Shown here: piece after piece, positions 1-8,674 of the stretch | Layout: every line of letters starts with the position of its first letter | How positions within the stretch are numbered: position 1 is the stretch's first letter | Origin: Acinetobacter chengduensis | GTDB lineage: Bacteria; Pseudomonadota; Gammaproteobacteria; Pseudomonadales; Moraxellaceae | Assembly: GCF_003664645.1 (NCBI RefSeq) | Contig: NZ_RCHC01000001.1 | Coordinates: 1 to 64,000 of the forward strand | Length of the DNA: 64,000 bases | Direction: 5' to 3' | Notes under the pieces: generated by a model | Told to the model about the DNA's origin: nothing | The model's input: only the letters and a program-made list of their open reading frames with translations | Database searches by the model: none | Made by a program: the position numbers and the translations under genes

Positions 1-172
1 TTATTTAAAAAAATAGCACTCATGCGTATATTTTTTAATCATTTTTCATTTTTTTGATTCATTTTTTAAGCAAATTTGCTTTAATAGTTCGATATTCAAG
101 ATTATTAAAGCGATTTTATTTATTATTGAGTCAGCTTTATTAAGCAAATAATAAATTTTGGGATCATTCTGT

Positions 173-1060
173 ATGCATCATTTTTCTTTTTTCTCTGCAG
201 GTTTGCTATTTACACTTGCGATTTCACCTGCTTTTGCAGCTGAGACAATAGATGAATCATCTTCATCTACAACATCAGCCAATTCAAAGTTTGCGACAAA
301 GTCCAGTGCAGTCGTTAAAAAACTCACTGTTAATGCTTCAGCCGCACAAGCAGATGAAGAAAAAGATCCCTTTGAAGGATGGAACCGTAAGGTTTATCAA
401 TTTAATGATGTATTAGACCGTAACGTTGCACGTCCAATTGCAGTGCAATATTCAGAAAAAGTACCCGAACCTGTTCGTGGCTCATATCGTCAATTTCGTA
501 AAAATTTAAATGAGCCTTGGAATGCTGTTAACCAGCTTGCTCAAGGTCGTCCTTTGCGTGCAGCAAAATCCTTAGGTCGTTTTACCATTAACACCCTTAC
601 TACTTTAGGTTTTGCTGATCCTGCACGTCGCTTACATTTAACAGAAGAAACCGAAGGCTTTGGCACAACACTTGGCTATTATGGTATTCCGACAGGGCCT
701 TATTTAGTTTTACCTGTACTTGGCCCGAGTACAATTCGTGAATCGGTTGGTTTTGCCGCGGATAGTTATGCACGTCCTCAGCGTTATATTTTAGAAGACC
801 ATAAAGGAGCCTATTGGACTGAGCAAACATTACGTGCTGTAGATAGCCGTGCACAGTTACTAGATATTGAAAAAGTGTTACAGGGTGATAAGTACGCTCA
901 AATCCGCGATATTTATTTACAACGCCTACACTTTATTGTTGCTGAGAAAAAAGGCCTTGCTGACGAAAATATGTTTATTAGTGATGAAAGCGACGACATA
1001 GATGATGAGTCTTCAGATCCAGTAGATACCGATTCTTCTGACGACAACGTAACAGAATAA
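173..1060 (+). CDS. mlaA: MlaA/VacJ family outer-membrane phospholipid transport protein
   Basis: The 295-residue product matches the MlaA (VacJ) family, which removes mislocalised phospholipids from the outer leaflet of the outer membrane and passes them to periplasmic MlaC. The conserved core is visible: DPFEGWNRKVYQFND near residue 65, then GRFTINT and GFGTTLGYYG. The N-terminus has a hydrophobic signal ending in AFA before AETID and no lipobox cysteine, so it reads as a signal-peptidase-I substrate rather than a lipoprotein as in E. coli. I chose ATG 173 because the signal peptide starts there and GGGA lies about 10 bases upstream; an in-frame TTG at 158 adds only five residues. The C-terminal tail is strongly acidic (Asp/Ser-rich). 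The other mla genes are not in this window. Confidence 0.93.
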   Translation: MHHFSFFSAGLLFTLAISPAFAAETIDESSSSTTSANSKFATKSSAVVKKLTVNASAAQADEEKDPFEGWNRKVYQFNDVLDRNVARPIAVQYSEKVPEPVRGSYRQFRKNLNEPWNAVNQLAQGRPLRAAKSLGRFTINTLTTLGFADPARRLHLTEETEGFGTTLGYYGIPTGPYLVLPVLGPSTIRESVGFAADSYARPQRYILEDHKGAYWTEQTLRAVDSRAQLLDIEKVLQGDKYAQIRDIYLQRLHFIVAEKKGLADENMFISDESDDIDDESSDPVDTDSSDDNVTE

Positions 1061-1075
1061 GTTTTTATTATTTAA

Positions 1076-1106
1076 ACGTGGAGGATAATGATTTTCTCCT
1101 CCACGT
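1076..1106. terminator. Stem-loop after mlaA
   Basis: A perfect 10-bp inverted repeat (1076-1085 with 1097-1106) follows the mlaA stop. There is no good T-run after it on the plus strand, so it may be a weak terminator or an mRNA 3' end stabiliser. Confidence 0.5.
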
Positions 1107-1163
1107 GGCTATTGCTTGATATAGTATATTGCTCATGATACTTCAGGATCATCTTATTTCTTT

Positions 1164-2132
1164 ATGTATTTCATTCAACCGACCCGTGATATTCCACATC
1201 TAGATCAGGTACTAGACACACTCCCCAGTGTGCAAATGATTCGCATTGAAGATCTCCATTTGTATGATCCGACTATTATTGCTATTGCTGACGTACAAGA
1301 TTATCTCACCCATCAGTGGACTTTACCCACTATTGCACTTGCCTTAGAAGATGAAGGGCTTGCTCTGTCAGCAGCGTGGGAACAAGGTGCACTTGCAGGT
1401 TGGATCTGGAGCAAGCTTCCAGCAAATCCACAAGAAGCACTTATTAGAATTGATGCAAAATATAAGCGCAATCAAGATAGCCGTGATCTACCGTCAGCCG
1501 CTGAATTACAAAAAAAATTACTACCCAATCCTATCGAATTATTGAACTATAAAATTGAAACATTGTTTCAACCCTCTGCCTATTTGTCTGGTGATTGGTA
1601 TGATTACTGGAAAATTAGCGATAAAGAAGTCATGTTTTATTTGGCCGATGTTTCTGGCCATGGGGTGACCAGTAGTTTATTAACCTCATGGATGGCAGCA
1701 TTTCATGGTCGGTCTAAAAACCCACGAGAATTGATAAAAAAACTCAATGGCATGCTGGTACAAGAAAATATCGAAAAGCACATCACCATGATTGCTGGTA
1801 TTTTAAATATCGAAACGCACCATTTGCGTTGGTCAAGTGCAGGTCACTATCCACCAGCTATTTTATTTGAAAAAGATCAAGAACCACGTATTTTAACCAC
1901 CAGTAGTTTTCCATTAGGCTTAACTGAAGATTTAGAAGTCGAAGAGTTTGAATGCCAACTTAAACCCAATGCTCGGTTTATTATTTGTTCAGATGGTGCA
2001 CTCGAGCCATTCGATGGTGGCCTGAATGAACAGCTACGCCAATTGGTACATCATTTGCAAAATCAATCATTTCAAGCACCAGAACATGTAGCTGATGATA
2101 TTGCCATACTCAGCTTACGTCGAATCAATTAA
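1164..2132 (+). CDS. gigA: RsbU/SpoIIE-type PP2C serine phosphatase, GigA-like
   Basis: The 322-residue protein has a C-terminal SpoIIE/PP2C phosphatase domain with all metal-binding motifs in order: GDWYD at 143-147, DVSGHG at 162-167, AGHYPP near 227, SDG at 276-278 and DDI at 311-313. Residues 1-100 resemble a degenerate response-regulator receiver fold. The next gene is a STAS protein, the typical substrate of such phosphatases. In A. baumannii this pair is known as GigA/GigB and controls stress, antibiotic tolerance and virulence through the nitrogen phosphotransferase protein NPr. The symbol is assigned from domain order and neighbour, not from an alignment. Confidence 0.83.
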   Translation: MYFIQPTRDIPHLDQVLDTLPSVQMIRIEDLHLYDPTIIAIADVQDYLTHQWTLPTIALALEDEGLALSAAWEQGALAGWIWSKLPANPQEALIRIDAKYKRNQDSRDLPSAAELQKKLLPNPIELLNYKIETLFQPSAYLSGDWYDYWKISDKEVMFYLADVSGHGVTSSLLTSWMAAFHGRSKNPRELIKKLNGMLVQENIEKHITMIAGILNIETHHLRWSSAGHYPPAILFEKDQEPRILTTSSFPLGLTEDLEVEEFECQLKPNARFIICSDGALEPFDGGLNEQLRQLVHHLQNQSFQAPEHVADDIAILSLRRIN

Positions 2133-2196
2133 TCTATAAATCAACTATTTATCGGTTTTCACCATACAATCATCCTTTGGGATACTTGAGTAAGCG

Positions 2197-2766
2197 ATGT
2201 CCCTATGGGATAATTTACTATCCTCCTCTGCAAATGGCATTTATATGTCAACAGGTCATGTTGAATATGCAAGCTTGAATGGAACGCATATTTTTAAGCT
2301 TATTGGCGAAGTGCGTGCCCAATCTTGCATTAGTTTAGACAAACTGCTAAATAAAATTGAACAGCAAGAAAATGTTGTTGGTGCAATCGTAGATTTAACC
2401 CAAACCACATTTATTGATAGTACAGTTTTAGGCGTTTTGGCTAAGCTGGGCTTAAAGCTCAAACAAGTACATCAAATTCAAGCAGTCATGCTTTCGACAA
2501 ATTCAGATATTACTACCCTTGCCAACAGTATGGGGCTTGGGCAGGTCTTTGTGATTTTGAATTATTGTGGTGATCCTAATGTATGCACTCGTACATTAAT
2601 GGAAGAACATGTAACGCATAACAATATGCTTTGCACCGTATTAGATGCGCATAAAACATTGATGAAACTGAATGAAAGTAATCAAAATATGTTTGAGCCA
2701 TTGGTGAAACAACTGCAAAAAGAGCAAGATTCCATCGATCAAACAGCTGTACAACACAACGCTTAA
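2197..2766 (+). CDS. gigB: STAS-domain anti-sigma factor antagonist, GigB-like
   Basis: The 189-residue product carries a STAS (anti-anti-sigma) domain over about residues 20-125. It has the signature FIDSTVLG around 73-80; Ser75 lies where STAS proteins are phosphorylated. It starts 64 bases after the PP2C phosphatase gene and is probably co-transcribed, so the phosphatase likely dephosphorylates this Ser. By analogy with A. baumannii GigB it would exchange phosphate with NPr (43671-43940). The roughly 65-residue C-terminal extension beyond the STAS fold is polar and unassigned. A second in-frame ATG at 2245 is possible, but GAG upstream of 2197 favours the longer form. Confidence 0.82.
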   Translation: MSLWDNLLSSSANGIYMSTGHVEYASLNGTHIFKLIGEVRAQSCISLDKLLNKIEQQENVVGAIVDLTQTTFIDSTVLGVLAKLGLKLKQVHQIQAVMLSTNSDITTLANSMGLGQVFVILNYCGDPNVCTRTLMEEHVTHNNMLCTVLDAHKTLMKLNESNQNMFEPLVKQLQKEQDSIDQTAVQHNA

Positions 2767-2799
2767 TCTCCCTCTCCCCTTTGTTACATTGAGAACTCC

Positions 2800-3645
2800 A
2801 TGACTTTTCTTTCTGTTGCTCAAATGAACTCGCAAAATGATATTGAAGAAAACTTCACTGTCATTGAATCATTGATACAACAAAGTAAAGCTCAGGGAGC
2901 AGAGCTCATTGTGTTTCCTGAAAATTTTGTCTGCTTTGCAGCAGGCAAACAACGTGAAACAGCAGCCCAATTCGAAGTTTATCAACAACGCTTAGAACAG
3001 CTCGCACATCGTTATAGTATTTGGATTGTGGCGGGTACTTTACCTTGTCCTTTTCGTCCAGATGGTTCAACTATTCAAGACGGTCGTGTGCGTACAGTGA
3101 GTCTATGTATTAGCCCAGAACGCACAGAAGCACGTTATGACAAAATTCATTTATTTGATGTACAAGTCGGCGATGGTGTGGGTGGATATCAAGAATCTAA
3201 GTTCTTTGAACCAGGGACACAACCTGTAGTTGCTAAAACACCTTTTGGCAACATTGGTTTAATGGTGTGCTATGACTTACGCTTTCCAGAGCTTGCACTC
3301 ACACTACGAGCACAAGGTGCAAATATTTTAACTGCCCCAGCCGCCTTTACCTACACTACAGGTCAGATGCATTGGCAACTGTTATTGCAAGCACGTGCTA
3401 TGGACACACAATGCGCAGTTTTAGGCGCTGCACAACAAGGTTGGCATGGTGAAAAACGCCAAACTTGGGGACATGCAGGTGCATCCGACAGTCGCGGTCA
3501 ATTGCTTGATATTATAAAAACTGAAGGGGCTAGTTTAATTACTGTTCCGTTTAGTTTAGATGAACAAGATAAGGTTCGAGCATCTATGCCTCTATTACAG
3601 CACCGTGTTTTACTGCAATATCCTACTGATTCATATAGCAACTAG
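2800..3645 (+). CDS. Carbon-nitrogen hydrolase, Nit1/nitrilase family amidase
   Basis: The 281-residue protein is a member of the nitrilase superfamily. The catalytic Glu-Lys-Cys triad is visible as FPENF (Glu41), YDKIHLFD (Lys115) and VCYDLRFPEL (Cys157). The YDKIHLFD and CYDLRFPEL motifs are those of the Nit1 branch, whose members hydrolyse deaminated glutathione to alpha-ketoglutarate and Cys-Gly, a metabolite-repair reaction. It begins 33 bases after gigB with GAGA upstream, so it may be the third gene of that transcript. Substrate is inferred from the subfamily only. Confidence 0.88.
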   Translation: MTFLSVAQMNSQNDIEENFTVIESLIQQSKAQGAELIVFPENFVCFAAGKQRETAAQFEVYQQRLEQLAHRYSIWIVAGTLPCPFRPDGSTIQDGRVRTVSLCISPERTEARYDKIHLFDVQVGDGVGGYQESKFFEPGTQPVVAKTPFGNIGLMVCYDLRFPELALTLRAQGANILTAPAAFTYTTGQMHWQLLLQARAMDTQCAVLGAAQQGWHGEKRQTWGHAGASDSRGQLLDIIKTEGASLITVPFSLDEQDKVRASMPLLQHRVLLQYPTDSYSN

Positions 3646-3758
3646 TGTGCTTATCTAATTTAGTAAATAGCACGCGATTTAAGTTAATGTTGCACTGTTA
3701 ATCCCTGTCAGCTTATTTATAATAATGATTCTTATTTATTAAAATTGGTTTTACTCCA

Positions 3759-4151
3759 ATGTTTAAATCCGCTCTCCTCTTTGCTGTACTGCTTTCCGTT
3801 TCTGTTGCCTCTTTTGCTGATATTCAAATTTCAGAAAAAGTTCGCCCTACAGTTAAATCTTTAGTTAATCCGAATATTGACCGTTTAGCTATTCCACCTA
3901 CACCAAACAATATGTCTTTGCCTGCATTTGGTCAGGGTATTATTGGTTGGGGTACTGGCCCAGATGGTGCTGAAAAACGCTTAAATAACATTACAAAACA
4001 AGACGTTGAAAAGCTAAAAACTCAAGATGTGACTTTAGAAATGGTTCAAACATGGCAAAAGTTTTATGAAAATGAAACTCAGCGTAATGCAGGCAACCCA
4101 ACTGCCCCTTTCCGTGCACAATTAATGAAAAAAATTGCTGGCCTTTGGTAA
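3759..4151 (+). CDS. Small secreted protein of unknown function
   Basis: I do not recognise this 130-residue protein with confidence; it may belong to a DUF4951-type family. Residues 1-20 form a clear signal peptide ending ASFA before DIQISEK, so it is exported to the periplasm or beyond. The mature part has a Gly-rich patch (FGQGIIGWGTGPDGA) followed by a helical stretch and the C-terminal MKKIAGLW. There are no cysteines in the mature chain and no membrane segment after the signal. It stands alone, 113 bases after the amidase gene. Confidence 0.75.
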   Translation: MFKSALLFAVLLSVSVASFADIQISEKVRPTVKSLVNPNIDRLAIPPTPNNMSLPAFGQGIIGWGTGPDGAEKRLNNITKQDVEKLKTQDVTLEMVQTWQKFYENETQRNAGNPTAPFRAQLMKKIAGLW

Positions 4152-4352
4152 GTAGCTCCTAGATTGTTCATTGGTAGTTACGGCTATCAGTGAACAGCTC
4201 CTGCCTATTAGCACCTTCATTTGAGTCATCTTTTCAGATTCTTTTATCGATTTTTTAATAAAGTCTGTTCAAATATTTACAAAATCACTGCTTATTCCTC
4301 CGCTTTTTTCAGACAGGATAATATTTCCCTTAGAAATATTTAGAGAATAACA

Positions 4353-4778
4353 ATGACCTTAGAAAAAGCAGTCTATACAGCACACGCAAAAGCAACTGGT
4401 GGTCGCGATGGCCGAGCAACCTCTTCCGATGGTATTTTAGATATTCAGCTCAAAGTACCTAAAGAAATGGGCGGTGCTGGTGGTGGAACGAATCCTGAAC
4501 AGCTATTCGCTGCTGGCTACTCGGCATGCTTTTTAGGTGCAATGAAATTTGTTGCCAACCGCGATCATTTAAAAATCACCCCCGACGCCTATGTTGAAGC
4601 GGATGTCGGCATTGGCCCAATTCCAACGGGTTTTGGTATTGAAGTGACTTTAAATGTTCATTTGGAAGGTTTAGAGCAAGCTGAGGCGCAAAAGTTGGTG
4701 GATGCTGCGCATATTGTTTGCCCGTATTCAAACGCAACGCGTGGCAATATTGATGTAACGCTGAATTTGATTGTGTAA
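4353..4778 (+). CDS. ohr: Organic hydroperoxide resistance protein, Ohr/OsmC family
   Basis: At 141 residues this is a full-length Ohr, a thiol peroxidase that reduces organic and fatty-acid hydroperoxides in the cytoplasm. The two catalytic cysteines are present, Cys59 in SACFLGAM and Cys123 in HIVCPYSNATRGN, as is the N-terminal GGRDGRA segment that supplies the activating arginine. Motif spacing fits Ohr rather than OsmC. The start has AGAGAA upstream. No adjacent OhrR-type MarR regulator is seen, although ohr is often paired with one. Confidence 0.93.
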   Translation: MTLEKAVYTAHAKATGGRDGRATSSDGILDIQLKVPKEMGGAGGGTNPEQLFAAGYSACFLGAMKFVANRDHLKITPDAYVEADVGIGPIPTGFGIEVTLNVHLEGLEQAEAQKLVDAAHIVCPYSNATRGNIDVTLNLIV

Positions 4779-4786
4779 TTAATTAG

Positions 4787-4815
4787 CCCTATCCTAAAGT
4801 TGCTTTAGGATAGGG
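4787..4815. terminator. Strong stem-loop after ohr
   Basis: A perfect 13-bp stem (4787-4799 with 4803-4815) with a three-base loop lies just after the ohr stop. It lacks a T-run, so it may act as a factor-dependent end or stabiliser rather than a classical intrinsic terminator. Confidence 0.6.
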
Positions 4816-4955
4816 ACAGATCATAAAAATAATTTATAAAATATAGACTTAAAATAAAAAAATCTATTATATTAAATAAAAATCAGAACACTAAACGTCA
4901 TATCAAAATATCGCTTTAACATCAAAAATATTGTCAGCATTTTTTAGGGAAAAAT

Positions 4956-6200
4956 ATGTCATTAGGTGCAGTCTATTTATGGGAGCCTGATGTTACAGGT
5001 AAATTTCCAAACTTGAATGAAACTGAACGTACAGCCTATGAGCTTTACCAAAAGCATAGAAATACATCACCCAAAGGAAAAAAGATTAGAGACTGGGCTG
5101 AATTTATGGTCAATAAACTGACTGATGATGCCTATAGTGATTATTTTCCTGAAGAAACAAAACAATGGTGTATTAACTTACAGCAAGAACTTTTAGCTGA
5201 ACCACGTGCGATCCTAGAGCTGGATCATTTTGACCATATTGCCCAAGGTGATGCCTTGTATCGGGTTTTTTATGAAGCTGTTAAGGAAACCGGTGTCGGT
5301 TTTTATGAACCGCGCTTTGCTGTGTGGGGATTTAGTGTTTTACAGGTTCCAGATAATGCAGTGGCTCAAGTTTTAAAATCTCATTTAGCCCCTTTGAATA
5401 CAGAGCAACAAAATTTTGATCTGGATAGTATTGAAGCACCGAGAAATATAAAAAAGGCAGAAGAGTTATTCCAGCTATGGTGTTCCCATCAATCAGTGTT
5501 AAAAAATGTAGAATTACATACTTTTTATAATAGGTATGATTTTATAGAGCCTAGATTATGTGAGCCAGATGCAAAAACAGCGATAGCTAGCAAACAACGC
5601 TACTTTATATTTTTCAATGAATGTAAAAATATTTATTATCAATTATATTTTAAACTGCGCAGTTTTACGACTTCGCACAATATAAACTTTTCGTTTGATT
5701 TGACTAATCACTTTTTAACACCCGAGTTAAAAGAAAAGTTTGGCAAGAAACTCAAATTTAGAATCGACTTATCAGATATTAGAGATATAACAAGAGAATC
5801 ACATGGTACATATGATCTAAATTTTGATTTTATTAGTTGTAAATGGGAAAGTGCTTATGGCGTTAAAACGTTTCTTCAGGAATTTGATAAATTTGTGAAG
5901 TTCCTTAATAAACACTTTTCAGATGGAAATCTGCAAAGTCTACAGGCATGGGCTTATGGGGATGTACTTGATCATGTGCTCGTGCAAATGCATTGGTCAC
6001 AAGAATTTATGATTATTGCTTTAGGATTGGACAAAAACTATCTTCAAAAGCGTTATCAATTTCATCAAAACATTCTGAGTAATGAAAAAAGAGAGTCTGA
6101 ACTTGAATATTTAAATGATAGCTATAAAGAATATCAGGTATTAATGGAGTTGGTCAGAGAAGCAGGAACTGCATTAGCGCCTTATCAAAAACCAAACTAA
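4956..6200 (+). CDS. Hypothetical protein, AT-rich orphan gene
   Basis: I do not recognise this 414-residue protein. It has no signal peptide or membrane segment and looks cytoplasmic and mixed alpha/beta, with many aromatic and charged residues. The first 150 residues (YLWEPDVTGKFPNLNETERTAY onward in pieces) and the rest could be two domains. AGGGA precedes the ATG. The second half is visibly richer in A and T than the flanking core genes, and the gene sits alone between the ohr stem-loop and a bidirectional terminator shared with gspE. Those traits suggest an accessory, possibly acquired gene; a function cannot be given. Confidence 0.8.
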   Translation: MSLGAVYLWEPDVTGKFPNLNETERTAYELYQKHRNTSPKGKKIRDWAEFMVNKLTDDAYSDYFPEETKQWCINLQQELLAEPRAILELDHFDHIAQGDALYRVFYEAVKETGVGFYEPRFAVWGFSVLQVPDNAVAQVLKSHLAPLNTEQQNFDLDSIEAPRNIKKAEELFQLWCSHQSVLKNVELHTFYNRYDFIEPRLCEPDAKTAIASKQRYFIFFNECKNIYYQLYFKLRSFTTSHNINFSFDLTNHFLTPELKEKFGKKLKFRIDLSDIRDITRESHGTYDLNFDFISCKWESAYGVKTFLQEFDKFVKFLNKHFSDGNLQSLQAWAYGDVLDHVLVQMHWSQEFMIIALGLDKNYLQKRYQFHQNILSNEKRESELEYLNDSYKEYQVLMELVREAGTALAPYQKPN

Positions 6201-6206
6201 AATTTT

Positions 6207-6235
6207 AAAAGATGCGCATTTAGCGCATCTTTCTT
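6207..6235. terminator. Bidirectional terminator between orphan gene and gspE
   Basis: Stem AAGATGCGC (6209-6217) pairs with GCGCATCTT (6223-6231), flanked by A-run and T-rich sequence. It lies between convergent genes and can serve both. Confidence 0.75.
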
Positions 6236-6254
6236 TAAAACCAATAAAAAATCA

Positions 6255-7742
6255 TCACTCCTCTGCTTCATTCGTCACGCGAAGCACTTCTTCCAGGGTA
6301 GTTTTACCTGCCAGTACTTTACGTAAGCCATCATCACGAATAGAACCCGAATGCTGACGTGCATAAGCTTCCACTTCATACTCTGCAACATTGCCGTGAA
6401 TTAAACGGCGCATCGGTTCATCAACAGGCACAATTTCATAAATTGCGGTACGCCCATTAAAACCTGTATGTGAACAGTGATCACAACCTTTCGGTTTAGG
6501 AAGCTTTAACACCGTATCATGCTGAATATTTGAAAATAATTTCTTCTCAAAATCATCTGCATCATGCCACGTCGCACAGTGAGAACATAAAGTACGTACC
6601 AAACGCTGTGCAATCACACCAATAAGCGAACTGGACAACAAAAATGGCTCAATGCCCATATCTTTTAAACGGGTTACGGCGCCGATGGCTGTATTGGTAT
6701 GCAGCGTCGACAACACCAAGTGACCAGTTAACGACGCTTGTACCGCAATTTCCGCAGTTTCCAAATCACGGATCTCACCCACCATTACCACATCTGGATC
6801 TTGGCGCAACATGGCTTTTAAAGCGCGAGCAAAGGTCATATCTACTTTGGTATTCACCTGCGTCTGACCAATACCTTCTAATTGATATTCAATCGGATCT
6901 TCCGCAGTGAGAATATTTTTAGAACCATCATTTAAGTCTGACAATGCCGCATATAAGGTGGTGGTTTTACCCGAACCTGTCGGCCCTGTAACCAAAATAA
7001 TACCGTGCGGACGATGCACTAAAACTTTTAAGCGCTCGTAGTCATTGTTCATAAGACCCAAATGCGTCATGTTTAAACGACCTGCCTGCTTATCTAGCAA
7101 ACGCATCACCACGCGTTCGCCATAAGATGATGGCAAGGTCGATACACGCACATCGACTTCACGGCCAGCTAAGCGTAATGAAATACGACCATCTTGTGGA
7201 ATACGTTTTTCGGCAATATCCAGCTTGGCCATGACTTTAATACGAGATACCAGCAAAGGCGCCAGTTCACGGCGGGGCTGGACAATCTCACGGAGTTGTC
7301 CATCCACACGTAGACGTACAGATAATTTTTTTTCAAAAGATTCAATGTGAATATCTGATGCACCCACACGAATTGCCTCAGACAGCAATGCATTGATCAA
7401 ACGCACAATTGGGGCATCATCTTCTTGATCCATCAGGTCTTCTGCTTCAGGTACAGAATCTGCAAGACTGAGCAAATCTGGATGATCTTCCAGCCCAGCG
7501 GCCACTTGTTGTGACTCGCCTGTATCGCCTGCAAAGCTTGAGCTGAGTAGTTGATTAAACTCTTGCTCCGTGCACAGTTGATAACTCGCTGGATGCCCCA
7601 GAAAACGACGCGCTTCTTGCAGCGCCAAAAGTGGCGTGTTGTCACGACGAATAATTATTGCTTGGTCACCCTCATAACGAAGCAACACGCCATGACGCTT
7701 GGCAAAACTATATGGTATTTGTAATTGTTTAAGTACTTGCAT
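6255..7742 (-). CDS. gspE: Type II secretion / pilus-type traffic ATPase GspE
   Basis: The 495-residue product is a hexameric secretion ATPase of the GspE/PulE/PilB family that powers the type II secretion pseudopilus at the inner membrane. The Walker A motif is GPTGSGKTTTLYAAL, followed by an Asp box (LTAEDPIEYQLEG), Walker B (DPDVVMVGEIRD) and His box (LSTLHTNTA). Two CxxC pairs (CSHC and CDHC) form the zinc-binding C-terminal motif of GspE. The ATG at 7742 is preferred over the GTG at 7745. No gspF, gspD or other secretion genes flank it, so the gene is solitary here; T2SS genes in Acinetobacter are commonly scattered. Confidence 0.92.
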   Translation of the reverse strand: MQVLKQLQIPYSFAKRHGVLLRYEGDQAIIIRRDNTPLLALQEARRFLGHPASYQLCTEQEFNQLLSSSFAGDTGESQQVAAGLEDHPDLLSLADSVPEAEDLMDQEDDAPIVRLINALLSEAIRVGASDIHIESFEKKLSVRLRVDGQLREIVQPRRELAPLLVSRIKVMAKLDIAEKRIPQDGRISLRLAGREVDVRVSTLPSSYGERVVMRLLDKQAGRLNMTHLGLMNNDYERLKVLVHRPHGIILVTGPTGSGKTTTLYAALSDLNDGSKNILTAEDPIEYQLEGIGQTQVNTKVDMTFARALKAMLRQDPDVVMVGEIRDLETAEIAVQASLTGHLVLSTLHTNTAIGAVTRLKDMGIEPFLLSSSLIGVIAQRLVRTLCSHCATWHDADDFEKKLFSNIQHDTVLKLPKPKGCDHCSHTGFNGRTAIYEIVPVDEPMRRLIHGNVAEYEVEAYARQHSGSIRDDGLRKVLAGKTTLEEVLRVTNEAEE

Positions 7743-7843
7743 CACAGTTTATAATGATGAATAAAAGTGATTTGAGTGTACTCTAAGCACATGACAGCGT
7801 GAAGCATGTTTTGTAGCTTTTAATGATATAAGGAAAAATACCA

Positions 7844-8665
7844 TTGTCTTTATTGAGTGGCGTACTTGAAACGGAAACATCAAAAGTAAAATGGTGGGGT
7901 GAACATCACTTTGAACTCAATCGGCCTCGATCTTGGCAGTTTGGCTCTTTGTTATTTCGCTTGACCCGTGGTCTGCAAGAATGGCGAATGGAATATCACC
8001 GTCCTAGCGTACAGTTTGATTATGAACAGCAATGGCACCGTATTGATGATCCTGAATTTGCGTTTCCTGCACCCGTACATATTGAACGCTATATGTTTAA
8101 AAACACGCATGAAAAAATTCAAATTATGCCTCGCTTAGCCAATCGCTCTGTGGTGATTCGTCCTGTAGATCCAATCTATATTCCAGCAGGTCAACGTGGC
8201 ACGCTTTATATCAGTACGCCTTTATGGATTGCAGGCTTTGTTGAAGGCCAAAAAGACCCTTTATTTGATATCCCAGTCATCTTACCCAAAGACACTTGGT
8301 TTGGCCCCAATAAACGTACAGGTGAAATTTGTTATGCCACCGCTGTGGACGGCCGTACAGAGCTACATCAACTTAAAATTCGTGCCTTTCGCGCTGTTAC
8401 GCCGATTGAGTTTCACAACACCAGTCATGAGCAATTGCGTTTTGACCGAATGAATGTGCCTGTACCCGCTTTGCCTTTATTTTATAGCGAGAGTACTGGT
8501 CGATTATGGACCTCTCAAATTAAGGTCATTCATGAAGGCCCTGATCGACCACCACGTGTAAGAATTGAAAACCGTACACCACCCCATGCAGGTGAAGTTA
8601 TGTATGTGCACCCTCCACGCGAACCTGCGGGTGCATTATTTAATATGTTCGATTCACTGTTCTAG
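7844..8665 (+). CDS. DUF432-type protein paired with MscS
   Basis: The 273-residue protein appears to be a DUF432 family member, of unknown biochemical role. It has no signal or transmembrane segment and is rich in beta-strand-like stretches with many Arg, Pro and aromatic residues. The start is a TTG at 7844 with AAGG about 10 bases upstream; no usable ATG exists near it. Its stop overlaps the Shine-Dalgarno sequence of the mscS gene, ten bases downstream, so the two are translationally linked. The pairing suggests a cytoplasmic partner or modulator of the channel, an inference from gene order. Confidence 0.8.
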   Translation: MSLLSGVLETETSKVKWWGEHHFELNRPRSWQFGSLLFRLTRGLQEWRMEYHRPSVQFDYEQQWHRIDDPEFAFPAPVHIERYMFKNTHEKIQIMPRLANRSVVIRPVDPIYIPAGQRGTLYISTPLWIAGFVEGQKDPLFDIPVILPKDTWFGPNKRTGEICYATAVDGRTELHQLKIRAFRAVTPIEFHNTSHEQLRFDRMNVPVPALPLFYSESTGRLWTSQIKVIHEGPDRPPRVRIENRTPPHAGEVMYVHPPREPAGALFNMFDSLF

Positions 8666-8674
8666 GAGTGATGG

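Noticed and set aside
600..854. 84-codon minus-strand frame inside mlaA
   Set aside because: Shadow of the mlaA coding frame with no independent support.
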